A stretch of DNA of 7,507 nt, taken from the NCBI GenBank assembly GCA_903939555.1, contig CAJAHV010000166.1, forward strand, positions 1 to 7,507, read 5' to 3'. Each line of letters begins with the position of its first letter. Position 1 is the first letter of the stretch. The translations under genes and the position numbers were made by a program. The notes beneath the pieces were generated by a model. That model was not told the DNA's origin. It searched no databases and worked only from the letters and a program-made list of their open reading frames with translations. This document shows, one piece after another, positions 1 to 6,491 of the stretch. The DNA is from an uncultured Alphaproteobacteria bacterium (GTDB lineage Bacteria > Pseudomonadota > Alphaproteobacteria > Sphingomonadales > Sphingomonadaceae).

Positions 1-119
1 GGGATGACAGGAAGCAGGAGCAAGCAAGGGGCTTCGGCAAAGCCCAAGCTGGCGTCAGACGGGTTCGGGCGGCTTTGGGCCACCCGCCCCGCTGGCCGGT
101 CTTGCGCAGTCGCGCGCTG
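1..119. other. Gene-free left edge with weak hairpins
   Basis: I see no convincing coding region here; the short open frames lack family-like sequence and a ribosome binding site. It lies downstream of the leftward DUF885 gene and may hold its transcript end. Two small inverted repeats are visible: GGGCTT (29-34) with AAGCCC (40-45) around a five-base loop, and GGGCGG (67-72) with CCGCCC (84-89) around an eleven-base loop. Neither is followed by a run of T on the leftward strand, so a classical intrinsic terminator is not clear. Confidence 0.5.
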
Positions 120-1949
120 CTACGCTGCGCGTCGCTGCGCTGCGACCCAATCATCCACCTTCTTCTCCAGCACCGCCATCGGCAGCGCCCCGGTCATCAA
201 CACTTGGGCATGAAAGCCCTTGATGTCGAACTTCGCCCCCAAGGCCTTTTCCGCCTTCGCCCGCAGCCGCGAGATCGTCAGCTGGCCAACCTTGTAGGCC
301 AGTGCCTGCGACGGGATGGCGATGTAGCGTTCGACTTCGGCGGTCGCGTCGGTCTTGCCCATGGCGCTGTGGTCGAGCATGTACTGGATCGACTGGTCGC
401 GGGTCCAACCCTTTGAATGCAGGCCAGTATCGACGACGAGCCGCATGGCGCGCAGCATTTCGTCATCATAGCGGCCCTGCAATTGGTACGGGTCCTTGAA
501 CATGCCGAGCTCGGGGCCGAGCGATTCGGCATAGAGCGCCCAGCCTTCGACGAACGCCGTGTTGCCGCCGAAACGCTGGAACGGTGGCAGCGCCGTGTTT
601 TCCTGCGCCAGGCTGATCTGGAAGTGATGCCCGGGCACGCCTTCGTGGAGGTACAGCGTCTCGATCCCCGGCGTGGTGCGCGACGGCAGGTCATAGGTGT
701 TGAAGTAGAACACCCCCGGCCGCGAACCATCGGGCGTACCGCCCTGATAGCTGCCGCCGGCATCGGTCTTTTCCTTGAAGGCCGGCACCGGGCGGATTTC
801 CAGCGCCGATTTGGGCAGCGTGCCGAACAGCGCCGGCACCGCCGCATCGACGCGCTTGCCGACAGCGTAATAGCGGTCGGTCAGGTCCTGCTTTGACTTG
901 GGCTTGAACTGGTCATCGCTGCGGATGAAATCGAAGAACGCCTTCAGGTCGCCCTTGAAGCCGACCTGGTCCTTCACCGTTTCCATGCCCTTGGTGATGC
1001 GCGCCACTTCGGAAAGGCCGATGTTGTGGATTTCATCGGGGGTCATGTCGGTCGTCGTCGTGGCGGCGATGAGATATTTGTAGAGGTTGGCGCCGCCCGG
1101 CATTTCCGACAGGCCGACCGAGGGCCGTGCCACCGGCAGATAGTCGTTCTTCAGGAAATCGCGCAGTCGGGTGAAGGCCGGGTTGACCTTGCCGGCGATG
1201 GCGGCCGGATAGGCCGTTTTCAGTCGCGCCTGTTCGGTGGCGGGGATGCTGTCGGGGAACTTGCTCAGCGGCTTCATCATGACGGCGCCGTCGACGCCCG
1301 GCGCCAGCAGGCCATCGAGTTGGTCGATGACATTCTGGACGACCAGTTTCGGCTGGACGACGCCCGATGCCATGCCCTGACGAAAGCGGACGATGGCCAT
1401 GTCGATGGCGGTGGTGAAGCCGTCGATGCGCGACAGGCCGTCGTCATAGTCCTTGACGGTCTTGTAGGGCGCCGCGCCCTCGCCAGACGACAGTTCGGGA
1501 AAGAAGGTGTGGAAACCGTAGAAATGGTCGATCGGGCGGACGATGGTGGCGGCGATGATGGCGGGGTCGAAACCCTTCAGATCGGTCGAGCGCTGCCATT
1601 TGAAGACGTCGTAGCTCACCTTGTCATTGGCATCGAGTGCGCCCCGGTCGATCGCCGCCAGCGCCGCGAGGTCATCCGCAGCGGCCTTTTTCTCGCCCGC
1701 CAGATAGGCGTCCGACAGGCCGTCGCCGAATTCGCCGGCATGGCTCAAATCGCCGCGGAACAGCCGGCCGATTGGGTTGCGGTTAAGGCTGGCTTCGTCG
1801 CTGGCGTTGAACAGCGCGCGCAGCCGGGTTGCCGGAGTTTCGACAACAGCGATGGCGGCGACGGCAGGGGCAGTCTGCGCCAGCACCGGCAGGGCGGCGA
1901 GCATTGCCGACAGGCTGGCGGCAAGTAACAAGGGCAGGCGCGAACGCAT
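120..1949 (-). CDS. Secreted DUF885 family zinc-metallopeptidase-like protein
   Basis: This 609-residue protein belongs to the DUF885 family, whose members resemble thermolysin/gluzincin-type zinc peptidases; the substrate is unknown, probably peptides outside the cytoplasm. An N-terminal signal peptide (residues 1-24, hydrophobic core then VLA before Gln25) points to export. The zinc-site motif HEGVPGHH is at residues 435-442, giving His435, Glu436 and a second His at 441 or 442. The conserved EGWALYAE block (468-475) supplies the likely third ligand, Glu468. A further family block, ERYIAIPSQALAYKVG, is at 540-555. Length matches the family (about 570-620 residues), so the gene looks complete and active. 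The ATG start is supported by GGAG (complement of 1958-1961), eight bases upstream. It is transcribed divergently from the MFS transporter. The family call is firm; peptidase activity is inferred from the motif. Confidence 0.93.
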   Translation of the reverse strand: MRSRLPLLLAASLSAMLAALPVLAQTAPAVAAIAVVETPATRLRALFNASDEASLNRNPIGRLFRGDLSHAGEFGDGLSDAYLAGEKKAAADDLAALAAIDRGALDANDKVSYDVFKWQRSTDLKGFDPAIIAATIVRPIDHFYGFHTFFPELSSGEGAAPYKTVKDYDDGLSRIDGFTTAIDMAIVRFRQGMASGVVQPKLVVQNVIDQLDGLLAPGVDGAVMMKPLSKFPDSIPATEQARLKTAYPAAIAGKVNPAFTRLRDFLKNDYLPVARPSVGLSEMPGGANLYKYLIAATTTTDMTPDEIHNIGLSEVARITKGMETVKDQVGFKGDLKAFFDFIRSDDQFKPKSKQDLTDRYYAVGKRVDAAVPALFGTLPKSALEIRPVPAFKEKTDAGGSYQGGTPDGSRPGVFYFNTYDLPSRTTPGIETLYLHEGVPGHHFQISLAQENTALPPFQRFGGNTAFVEGWALYAESLGPELGMFKDPYQLQGRYDDEMLRAMRLVVDTGLHSKGWTRDQSIQYMLDHSAMGKTDATAEVERYIAIPSQALAYKVGQLTISRLRAKAEKALGAKFDIKGFHAQVLMTGALPMAVLEKKVDDWVAAQRRAA

Positions 1950-2123
1950 TCAGGATACTCCAAAGTCTGATTGTGTGTTGTGGATACAGGACAGTGATGC
2001 ACCGGCGCAATGGCCAAATTCGTTGGCGGCCGGCAGGCCCGCACAACCCGGCTTGCATCGCGCCGCGCTTGCCGCCACCGTGGCCGTAATGATGCACAGG
2101 GTTGCTTTGGGAGAGTGCGCCGC
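1950..2123. promoter_or_regulatory. Divergent intergenic region between DUF885 gene and transporter
   Basis: This 174-base gap separates two genes transcribed away from each other, so it should carry promoters for both. The best leftward guess is TTGCGC (complement of 2005-2010) followed 18 bases later by TATCCA (complement of 1981-1986), a weak match to a housekeeping promoter. I cannot identify a clear rightward promoter. The octamer TGATGCAC occurs twice on the plus strand (1995-2002 and 2090-2097), which may be chance. An open frame from an ATG at 2010 crosses the region in frame with the transporter but encodes an Arg-rich, non-family extension that I do not believe is translated. Confidence 0.4.
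2109..2115 (+). promoter_or_regulatory. Ribosome binding site deciding the GTG start of the transporter
   Basis: GGGAGAG ends eight bases before the GTG at 2124. The alternative upstream ATG at 2010 would add 38 residues, rich in Arg and unlike transporter N-termini. The site therefore favours GTG as the true start. Confidence 0.7.
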
Positions 2124-3455
2124 GTGAAACTCAATCGTCGGACGCTGGCGGCTTTTGCCGCGCCGTGCCTGCCATTGACCGGGGTCGGCCTGCCGATCGT
2201 CGTCTATCTGCCGCCCTATTATGCCGGTACGCTGGGGCTCGATCTTGCGATGACCGGGCTATTGTTTTCGTTGGTGCGCTGGCTCGATCTGCCGCTCGAT
2301 CTGGCCTTTGGCCATGGTATCGATCGCACCGACACGCGCATCGGCCGCTTTCGGCCCTGGATGTTGGGCGGCGGGCTGGTGATGGTGCTGGGGTTGGCGC
2401 TGGTGTTCTTTGCGCCGCCGGGCCTGTCACCGCTGCGTGCGCTGGCCGGGCTGTTGCTGATGTATGGCGGTTTTTCAGCGGCGCAGGTGGCGCACACCAG
2501 CTGGGGCCAGGCGCTGAGCCAGGATTATCACGAACGCAGCCGCATTTTCGGCTGGTGGCAGGCAGGCAACATGATCGGTCTGCTCGGCCTGTTGGCGGTG
2601 CCGCCGCTGGCATCATGGCTGGCGCCGCGCTTCGGCTGGACCGACGGCCCGGCGCTGGGGGTGCACGGCATGGGTTGGGTGCTGATCGCGCTGCTGCCGA
2701 TGGCGCTGCTGCTGGTTGTGCTGCTGGTGCCCGAACGCGCGCCGCGTCATCAGTCTCCGCATGGCTGGGGCGATATCTGGAGTGCGCTGCGGCTGCCGCT
2801 GTTGCGCCGGGTGCTGTTGATCGATCTGTTCGCCAGCCTGGCGCCGGGCTTTGGCGGCGCGCTGCTGATCTTCTTTTTTGAAAGCGCGCGCGGCTTTTCG
2901 GTGGAAAGCGCCCGGGTGCTGCTGCTGTTCTATTTCGCCGCCGGGTTGATCGGCGCGCCGCTATGGGGCTGGTTGGCGCGGCGCACGTCGAAGCATCAGG
3001 CGGTGATGTGGTCGATCGGCAGCTACGCGGTGCTGCATGCAACGCTGGTGCTGCTGCCGTCGAACAATTTCTGGCTCGGTGCCTTCGGCATGCTGCTCGC
3101 CGGCATCCCGGCGGTGGCGCCGCCGTTTCTGGTTCGGGCCATGCTCGCCGATGTCGCCGACGCCGAAACGCTCGCTACCGGCAAGAGCAACGCCGGGCTT
3201 TATTATGCCGTTCTCGTGGGGGTGCAAAAGCTGGGCTATGCGATTCCGGTAGGCGTGTCTTATCTGGTGTTGGCGCTGGTCGGCTTCGATGCCAAGGCTG
3301 GTGTCGGCAACAGCGATACGGCTGTCACCGGATTGATTATGCTGTTTCTGGTGCCGCCGGTGCTGTCGGCGCTGGTAGCCGCCTGGCTGGCGCGCGGCTG
3401 GACGATCACCGCCGAAGCCCAGGCCGCCACGGCGCAGGCGCTGGCCGAACGATGA
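2124..3455 (+). CDS. MFS_2 / GPH-type cation symporter (melibiose-permease-like)
   Basis: This is a 443-residue integral inner-membrane protein with about 11-12 hydrophobic segments and a cytoplasmic middle loop near residues 202-225. It belongs to the glycoside-pentoside-hexuronide:cation symporter branch (MFS_2). The key evidence is at residues 52-79: an RxxDxxxD element with Asp55 and Asp59, followed by GxxxDRTDTRIGRFRPW. This corresponds to the helix-II cation site and the helix II-III loop signature of the family. The two acidic residues match the spacing of the MelB sodium-binding aspartates, suggesting coupling to Na+ or H+. The usual Pro after the second Asp is Leu here. The substrate cannot be read from sequence; sugars or glycosides are typical, but many alphaproteobacterial relatives are uncharacterised. 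Translation probably starts at GTG 2124. It lies upstream of a GST-like gene (128-base gap) and is divergent from the DUF885 gene. Confidence 0.88.
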   Translation: MKLNRRTLAAFAAPCLPLTGVGLPIVVYLPPYYAGTLGLDLAMTGLLFSLVRWLDLPLDLAFGHGIDRTDTRIGRFRPWMLGGGLVMVLGLALVFFAPPGLSPLRALAGLLLMYGGFSAAQVAHTSWGQALSQDYHERSRIFGWWQAGNMIGLLGLLAVPPLASWLAPRFGWTDGPALGVHGMGWVLIALLPMALLLVVLLVPERAPRHQSPHGWGDIWSALRLPLLRRVLLIDLFASLAPGFGGALLIFFFESARGFSVESARVLLLFYFAAGLIGAPLWGWLARRTSKHQAVMWSIGSYAVLHATLVLLPSNNFWLGAFGMLLAGIPAVAPPFLVRAMLADVADAETLATGKSNAGLYYAVLVGVQKLGYAIPVGVSYLVLALVGFDAKAGVGNSDTAVTGLIMLFLVPPVLSALVAAWLARGWTITAEAQAATAQALAER

Positions 3456-3513
3456 TGGCGCCAGCATCATCCACGCTGATCCTGAATTTCGCGTCATCCG
3501 CGGCCGGGGCCAA

Positions 3514-3543
3514 TTGACGGCGGCCTCGGTTGTTGGCCATGAC
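3514..3543 (+). promoter_or_regulatory. Possible promoter upstream of the GST-like gene
   Basis: TTGACG at 3514-3519 matches five of six bases of a housekeeping -35 box. An 18-base spacer leads to CATGAC (3538-3543), only a weak -10. It lies in the 128-base gap after the transporter and about 40 bases before the GST start codon, so the GST gene may have its own promoter rather than rely on read-through. Confidence 0.28.
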
Positions 3544-3583
3544 ATGTCGGTGCCGCCAAGCTGGGTGGCCCGGGAGAAATACG

Positions 3584-4198
3584 ATGAAGCTGTTTGATTC
3601 GGTCGGCCCCAACCCACGCGTCGTCCGCATCGCGATGGCCGAACAGGGGGTCAGCCCCGAAGTTGTCACGGTCGACATTATCAAGGGCGAAAATCGCCAG
3701 CCGGCCTATCTCGCCTTGGTTCCGTCGGGCGGCACCCCGGCGCTGCAACTCGATGACGGCACTGTACTCAGCGAGATCACCGCTATCGTCGAATATCTCG
3801 ATGAACAGCCCGGCGTGACCCGCATGGTCGGCAACACGCCCGAGGAACGCGCCGAAACCCGCATGTGGGCGCGGCGTATCGATCTTTACATTCTTGAACC
3901 CATGGCCAACGCCTTTCGGGCCAGCGAGGGCCGGCCGATGTTCGCCAGCCGTATGACGTTGGTCAGCCCGGAAGCGGCCGTGGAATTGAAGGCGATTGCC
4001 CAGGAAAAACTGTTGTGGCTGGATACCCAACTGCAGGGCCGCAGCTTTGTGTGCGGCGATCGCTATTCGATGGCCGATATCCTGCTGCTCGCCTTCGTCG
4101 AATTCGGCGCCAGTGTCGGCCAGCCGATGCCGGCTGCTGCTACCTGGCTGCCCGAATGGCACAAACGCGCGGCAGCCCGTCCTAGCGCCGCAGCGTGA
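3584..4198 (+). CDS. Glutathione S-transferase-like protein
   Basis: This cytosolic protein of 204 residues has the two-domain GST layout. The N-terminal thioredoxin-like domain spans about residues 1-75; the all-helical C-terminal domain spans about 85-190. The cis-proline is Pro52 in the SGGTPAL segment. The glutathione gamma-glutamyl site follows as LSEITAI (62-68): Glu64 is kept, but the next residue, usually Ser, is Ile65. The helical domain carries the N-capping box SMAD (162-165) with Asp165. Such proteins typically conjugate or reduce electrophiles with glutathione; the actual substrate is unknown. The start at ATG 3584 is chosen because GGGAG (3572-3576) sits seven bases upstream and MKLFDSVGPNPR is a typical N-terminus. 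An in-frame upstream start at 3530 adds 18 unlikely residues. It converges on the TPM-domain gene, leaving only 39 bases between them. Confidence 0.92.
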   Translation: MKLFDSVGPNPRVVRIAMAEQGVSPEVVTVDIIKGENRQPAYLALVPSGGTPALQLDDGTVLSEITAIVEYLDEQPGVTRMVGNTPEERAETRMWARRIDLYILEPMANAFRASEGRPMFASRMTLVSPEAAVELKAIAQEKLLWLDTQLQGRSFVCGDRYSMADILLLAFVEFGASVGQPMPAAATWLPEWHKRAAARPSAAA

Positions 4199-4202
4199 AA
4201 CG

Positions 4203-4225
4203 TGCCGCGCTTGCCCGTCGCGGCA
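4203..4225. terminator. Weak hairpin between convergent GST and TPM genes
   Basis: TGCCGCG (4203-4209) and CGCGGCA (4219-4225) form a perfect seven-base stem with a nine-base loop, filling the short gap between two convergent stop codons. Its position suits a bidirectional transcript end. The following sequence has only short T runs (TTGTTT on the plus strand at 4234-4239), so termination strength is doubtful. Confidence 0.35.
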
Positions 4226-4237
4226 GGCGGATGTTGT

Positions 4238-4906
4238 TTACAACTCGATCAGGTGGTCGGGGAGTTCGTTGATATCGTCTGTCACCGGCGGGAAGTGCGC
4301 CGCCAAGACTTGGCCGGCAAGGCCGATGGCTGCGACCATGCCATCGGCCGGGCGGCCAGCCTTGATGCCGTCGGTCAAGGCGGTAATCGTCGCGCCCCAA
4401 TGGTTGGGGTCGACCTTGGCATAGACAGCCGTGTCGGCGATGATTTCGGCGATATGTTCGGGTTCATCGACATAGATGAGCACGCCGGTGCGCCCCGCCG
4501 TCACATCGAGTCCGCGTGCTTTGAACTGGGTCAGCGCGGCGCGGTGCACCCGGTCGCGGCGTAGGCCCTTCGGCGTCAGCCGTCGTCCCAGACCGGTGAA
4601 ATGTACAAGCGCCAGCACCGCGACGAAAATCAGCGTTTCAACCAGCGTGAAGGCTTCGAAGCCGCGTAGCGCACGGGTTGCCGGGTCGATCGCGTCCCAA
4701 TCGGGGAACAGGTCGCCGGGTGACCAGCCGCCAAACACCGCGAGCAGTGGCAGCGCAAAGCCGCACAGCGCCGCCAACGACAACGCAGTCGCCGAATAGC
4801 GCTGCGGCTCGGTCGCGACGATGACAACGATTTCGCCGGCAGTCCGCGCTTCGGCGCCGGCGATGGCGCTGCCGATGCGATCGCGGTCATTATCGCTGAA
4901 CAACAT
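4238..4906 (-). CDS. TPM-domain membrane protein (COG3762-like)
   Basis: This 222-residue protein carries TPM (DUF477) domain sequence split by membrane segments. The first strand-like element, AGEIVVIV, is at residues 23-30. Two hydrophobic segments follow at about 39-60 and 86-105, joined by a polar, Asp-rich loop (about 61-80). The rest of the TPM-like fold resumes at about 112-205, with RTGVLIYVDEPEHIAEIIAD (139-158). No signal peptide is visible; the membrane segments should anchor it in the inner membrane. It is the last gene of the leftward lemA cluster, and its ATG overlaps the stop of the upstream TPM gene by one base (TAATG), implying coupled translation. TPM domains bind metals or act as acid phosphatases in plants (TLP18.3), but the function of this bacterial class is unsettled. 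The family is fairly certain; the activity is not. Confidence 0.85.
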   Translation of the reverse strand: MLFSDNDRDRIGSAIAGAEARTAGEIVVIVATEPQRYSATALSLAALCGFALPLLAVFGGWSPGDLFPDWDAIDPATRALRGFEAFTLVETLIFVAVLALVHFTGLGRRLTPKGLRRDRVHRAALTQFKARGLDVTAGRTGVLIYVDEPEHIAEIIADTAVYAKVDPNHWGATITALTDGIKAGRPADGMVAAIGLAGQVLAAHFPPVTDDINELPDHLIEL

Positions 4907-5715
4907 TACCAGTCCCCCGAGGAGCCGCCGCCGCCGAAGCTGCCGCCACCACCGCCGCCCCAGCCGCCACCGCCACCGCCAAATCCGCCACCGCCGCCGC
5001 CCCAGCCGCCCAGGCCGGGGCCCCAGATGATCGCCGGCCCCATGTGGCGGCCACGCTTCTGGCGCGCTGCCGATACCAGCACGAAGACGATGATGATGAC
5101 GATCCAGAGAAAGGCCGACAGCCCGGCACCGGCCTTGCTGCCCTGGCTCGAAGCCGCTGCTGCCTGTGCTGCCGCGGCGCGCTGTTCGGGTGGCAGTTCG
5201 AGCAGTTTGATAAGCGCGTCGCTGCCCGCGACGACACCGCCTGCCATATCACCGGCCTTGAAGCTGGGGATGATGTTGCGGCGGACGATCTGCGAGGTCA
5301 GCGCGTCGGTCAGCACGCCCTCGAGGCCATAGCCGACTTCGATCCGCACCTTGCGGTTATTCGGGGCGACGAGCAGGATGGCGCCATTGTTCTGGCCCTT
5401 CTGCCCGATGCCCCAGGCGCGGCCGAGCTGATAGCCATATTCGTCGATTTCATAGCCCTGCAGATCAGGGATGGTGGCAACGACAAGCTGGATTGTCGTG
5501 GTGTTTTCGAGCGCCGCGAGGCGCAGCTCAAGGGCCGCGACGGTTTCGGCGGGCAAGATGCCGGCAGCATCTGTAACCCGGCCAGTCAGCGGCGGGAAGG
5601 TCGGCGCTGCCAGCGCCGGCATCGCCAGCAGCAAAAGTGCCAGCCCAGCGATGGCAAACCTTGCAAGCCAACCCGGCGTAGCAGCGCGATGGCGAAGACG
5701 CCCGGCAATCATCAC
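4906..5715 (-). CDS. Secreted TPM-domain protein with membrane anchor and Gly-rich tail (YgcG-like)
   Basis: This 269-residue envelope protein begins with a signal peptide (hydrophobic core about 20-33, predicted cleavage after ALA near residue 36). The TPM domain covers about 43-172 and shows the family blocks TDAAGIL (48-54), NNGAILLV (109-116) and VRIEVGYGLEG (123-133). A linker rich in Ala and Gln (about 175-198) leads to one transmembrane helix (about 200-216). The tail (226-269) is Gly-rich with spaced Trp and Phe and ends in SSGDW, a common ending for YgcG-like proteins. The TPM domain should face the periplasm with the tail in the cytoplasm. Start choice is open between GTG at 5715 and ATG at 5712; AAGGA (complement of 5724-5728) lies eight bases from the GTG and favours it slightly. 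It follows a lemA-like gene by 59 bases and overlaps the next TPM gene by one base, so one operon is likely. Catalytic activity is unknown. Confidence 0.9.
   Translation of the reverse strand: MMIAGRLRHRAATPGWLARFAIAGLALLLLAMPALAAPTFPPLTGRVTDAAGILPAETVAALELRLAALENTTTIQLVVATIPDLQGYEIDEYGYQLGRAWGIGQKGQNNGAILLVAPNNRKVRIEVGYGLEGVLTDALTSQIVRRNIIPSFKAGDMAGGVVAGSDALIKLLELPPEQRAAAAQAAAASSQGSKAGAGLSAFLWIVIIIVFVLVSAARQKRGRHMGPAIIWGPGLGGWGGGGGGFGGGGGGWGGGGGGSFGGGGSSGDW
4912..5022. repeat. Low-complexity GCC/CCG-rich tract encoding the glycine tail
   Basis: Plus-strand sequence here is an almost unbroken run of CCG, CCA and GCC triplets, the complement of Gly codons with occasional Trp, Phe and Ser. Units of roughly six Gly codons ending in Trp or Phe recur, which makes the tract prone to length change by slippage or recombination while staying in frame. 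Confidence 0.75.
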
Positions 5716-5743
5716 GGACCGGTTCCTTGCGCGAAAATTGGTT

Positions 5744-5767
5744 CCCCGGCGGCGATTGCCGCCGGGG
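5744..5767 (-). terminator. Perfect 10-bp hairpin between lemA-like gene and TPM gene
   Basis: CCCCGGCGGC (5744-5753) and GCCGCCGGGG (5758-5767) are exact reverse complements around a four-base loop. The hairpin starts eight bases after the lemA stop codon and ends 28 bases before the TPM start. In the leftward transcript it is followed by AACCAATTTTCG, so a partial terminator is possible. Alternatively it could protect the 3' end of the lemA segment after processing, giving more LemA than TPM protein. The structure is certain; the role is inferred. Confidence 0.6.
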
Positions 5768-5774
5768 CAGCAGG

Positions 5775-6365
5775 TCAGAAACCAACCTTAGGTGCGGTTT
5801 CAGCGTTGGCCGTCGTTGCCTTGAATGGCGCGACCGGCTGGCTGCCATAGATCACCTTGGCGGCGATCAGCGACGGGAAGGTGCGGATTTCGGTGTTATA
5901 GGCCTGCACCGCTTCGTTGTAATCGCGGCGCGCCACGGTGATGCGGTTTTCGGTGCCTTCCAGCTGCGACTGGAACTGGAGGAAATTCTCGTTGGTCTTC
6001 AACTCGGGATAGGCTTCCTGCAACTGGCGCAGCGGTATCAGCGTGGCGGTCAGCCGGGCCTGGGCGGCGCCATAGGCTTCCACCGCCGCGGGATCGCGCA
6101 GCTGTTCGGTGGTCAGCGAGATCTTGCTGGCGGCGGCGCGCGCCTCGGTGACGGCAACCAGCGTGCCCTGTTCCTGCGCGGCGGCGCCCTTCACGCTGGC
6201 GACCAGGTTGGGGATCAGGTCGGCTCGGCGCTGATACTGGTTTTCGACATCGCCCCACTTCGCCTTGACGGCTTCTTCCTTGGTCGGGATCGTGTTGACC
6301 CCGCAGGCTGACAGGCCGAGCGCCAGGCTGGTGATCAGGAAAGCGCGGGCAGCATTGTTATTCAT
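5775..6365 (-). CDS. lemA: LemA family lipoprotein
   Basis: This 196-residue protein is LemA-like. The N-terminus carries a lipoprotein signal with lipobox LSAC and lipidated Cys21; Gly at the following position gives no inner-membrane retention signal, so outer-membrane sorting is possible. Typical LemA proteins instead have a plain N-terminal membrane helix. Family blocks include YQRRADLIPNLVASVKG (44-60), ENFLQFQSQLEGTENRI (126-142), RRDYNEAVQAYN (146-157) and IRTFPS (160-165). The body should be a long-helix bundle. It is the first gene of a leftward cluster with two TPM-domain genes, a recurrent partnership. GAGGAGA (complement of 6374-6380) lies eight bases before the ATG. The molecular role of LemA proteins is poorly known. 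This family is distinct from the Pseudomonas sensor kinase once also called LemA. Confidence 0.92.
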   Translation of the reverse strand: MNNNAARAFLITSLALGLSACGVNTIPTKEEAVKAKWGDVENQYQRRADLIPNLVASVKGAAAQEQGTLVAVTEARAAASKISLTTEQLRDPAAVEAYGAAQARLTATLIPLRQLQEAYPELKTNENFLQFQSQLEGTENRITVARRDYNEAVQAYNTEIRTFPSLIAAKVIYGSQPVAPFKATTANAETAPKVGF

Positions 6366-6491
6366 GGTCAGGGTCTCCTCGGGCAGACAGCGACATATGC
6401 CACGATCCGGATGCTCGCGTCTGCGGGCTTTTCAAATCTGGTCTGAAGCTTAAATAGTGTAGATAAAGTGATTACAAAAGAGGGTTTGGAT
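6366..6491. promoter_or_regulatory. Divergent promoter region between lemA-like gene and mscL
   Basis: This 126-base gap must hold start signals for both divergent transcripts. The mscL-proximal half (about 6429-6480) is markedly AT-rich compared with the rest of the window. There, TTTTCA (6429-6434) and TTAAAT (6450-6455) are 15 bases apart, or CTTTTC (6428-6433) and TAAATA (6451-6456) are 17 apart; both are poor to moderate matches to a housekeeping promoter. No convincing leftward promoter box was found. Confidence 0.4.
6479..6484 (+). promoter_or_regulatory. Ribosome binding site deciding the mscL start
   Basis: AGAGGG lies seven bases before the ATG at 6492. An in-frame GTG at 6468 would add eight residues and has no such site; MFREFKAFVMRGN is the standard MscL N-terminus. 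Confidence 0.75.

Noticed and set aside
112..145. GCTGCG-like short repeats at the end of the DUF885 gene, first considered as a tandem repeat
   Set aside because: The copies are short and irregular and are explained by Ala/Arg-rich C-terminal codons in high-GC DNA.
1026..1928. A 300-codon open frame on the plus strand opposite the DUF885 gene
   Set aside because: It mirrors codons of the clear DUF885 gene; long antisense frames are expected in high-GC DNA. The predicted protein is rich in Gly, Asp and Arg without family motifs.
2131..3042. A 303-codon minus-strand frame opposite the transporter
   Set aside because: Composition is dominated by Ala, Arg, Pro and Ser, typical of a shadow frame; the transporter on the other strand has clear family motifs.
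3452..3517. A 21-codon frame starting at an ATGA overlap with the transporter stop
   Set aside because: No ribosome binding site and no leader-peptide features; it is the tail of a longer shadow frame.
5044..5850. A 268-codon plus-strand frame opposite the TPM and lemA genes
   Set aside because: It crosses two well-supported genes and their gap, and lacks recognisable domains.
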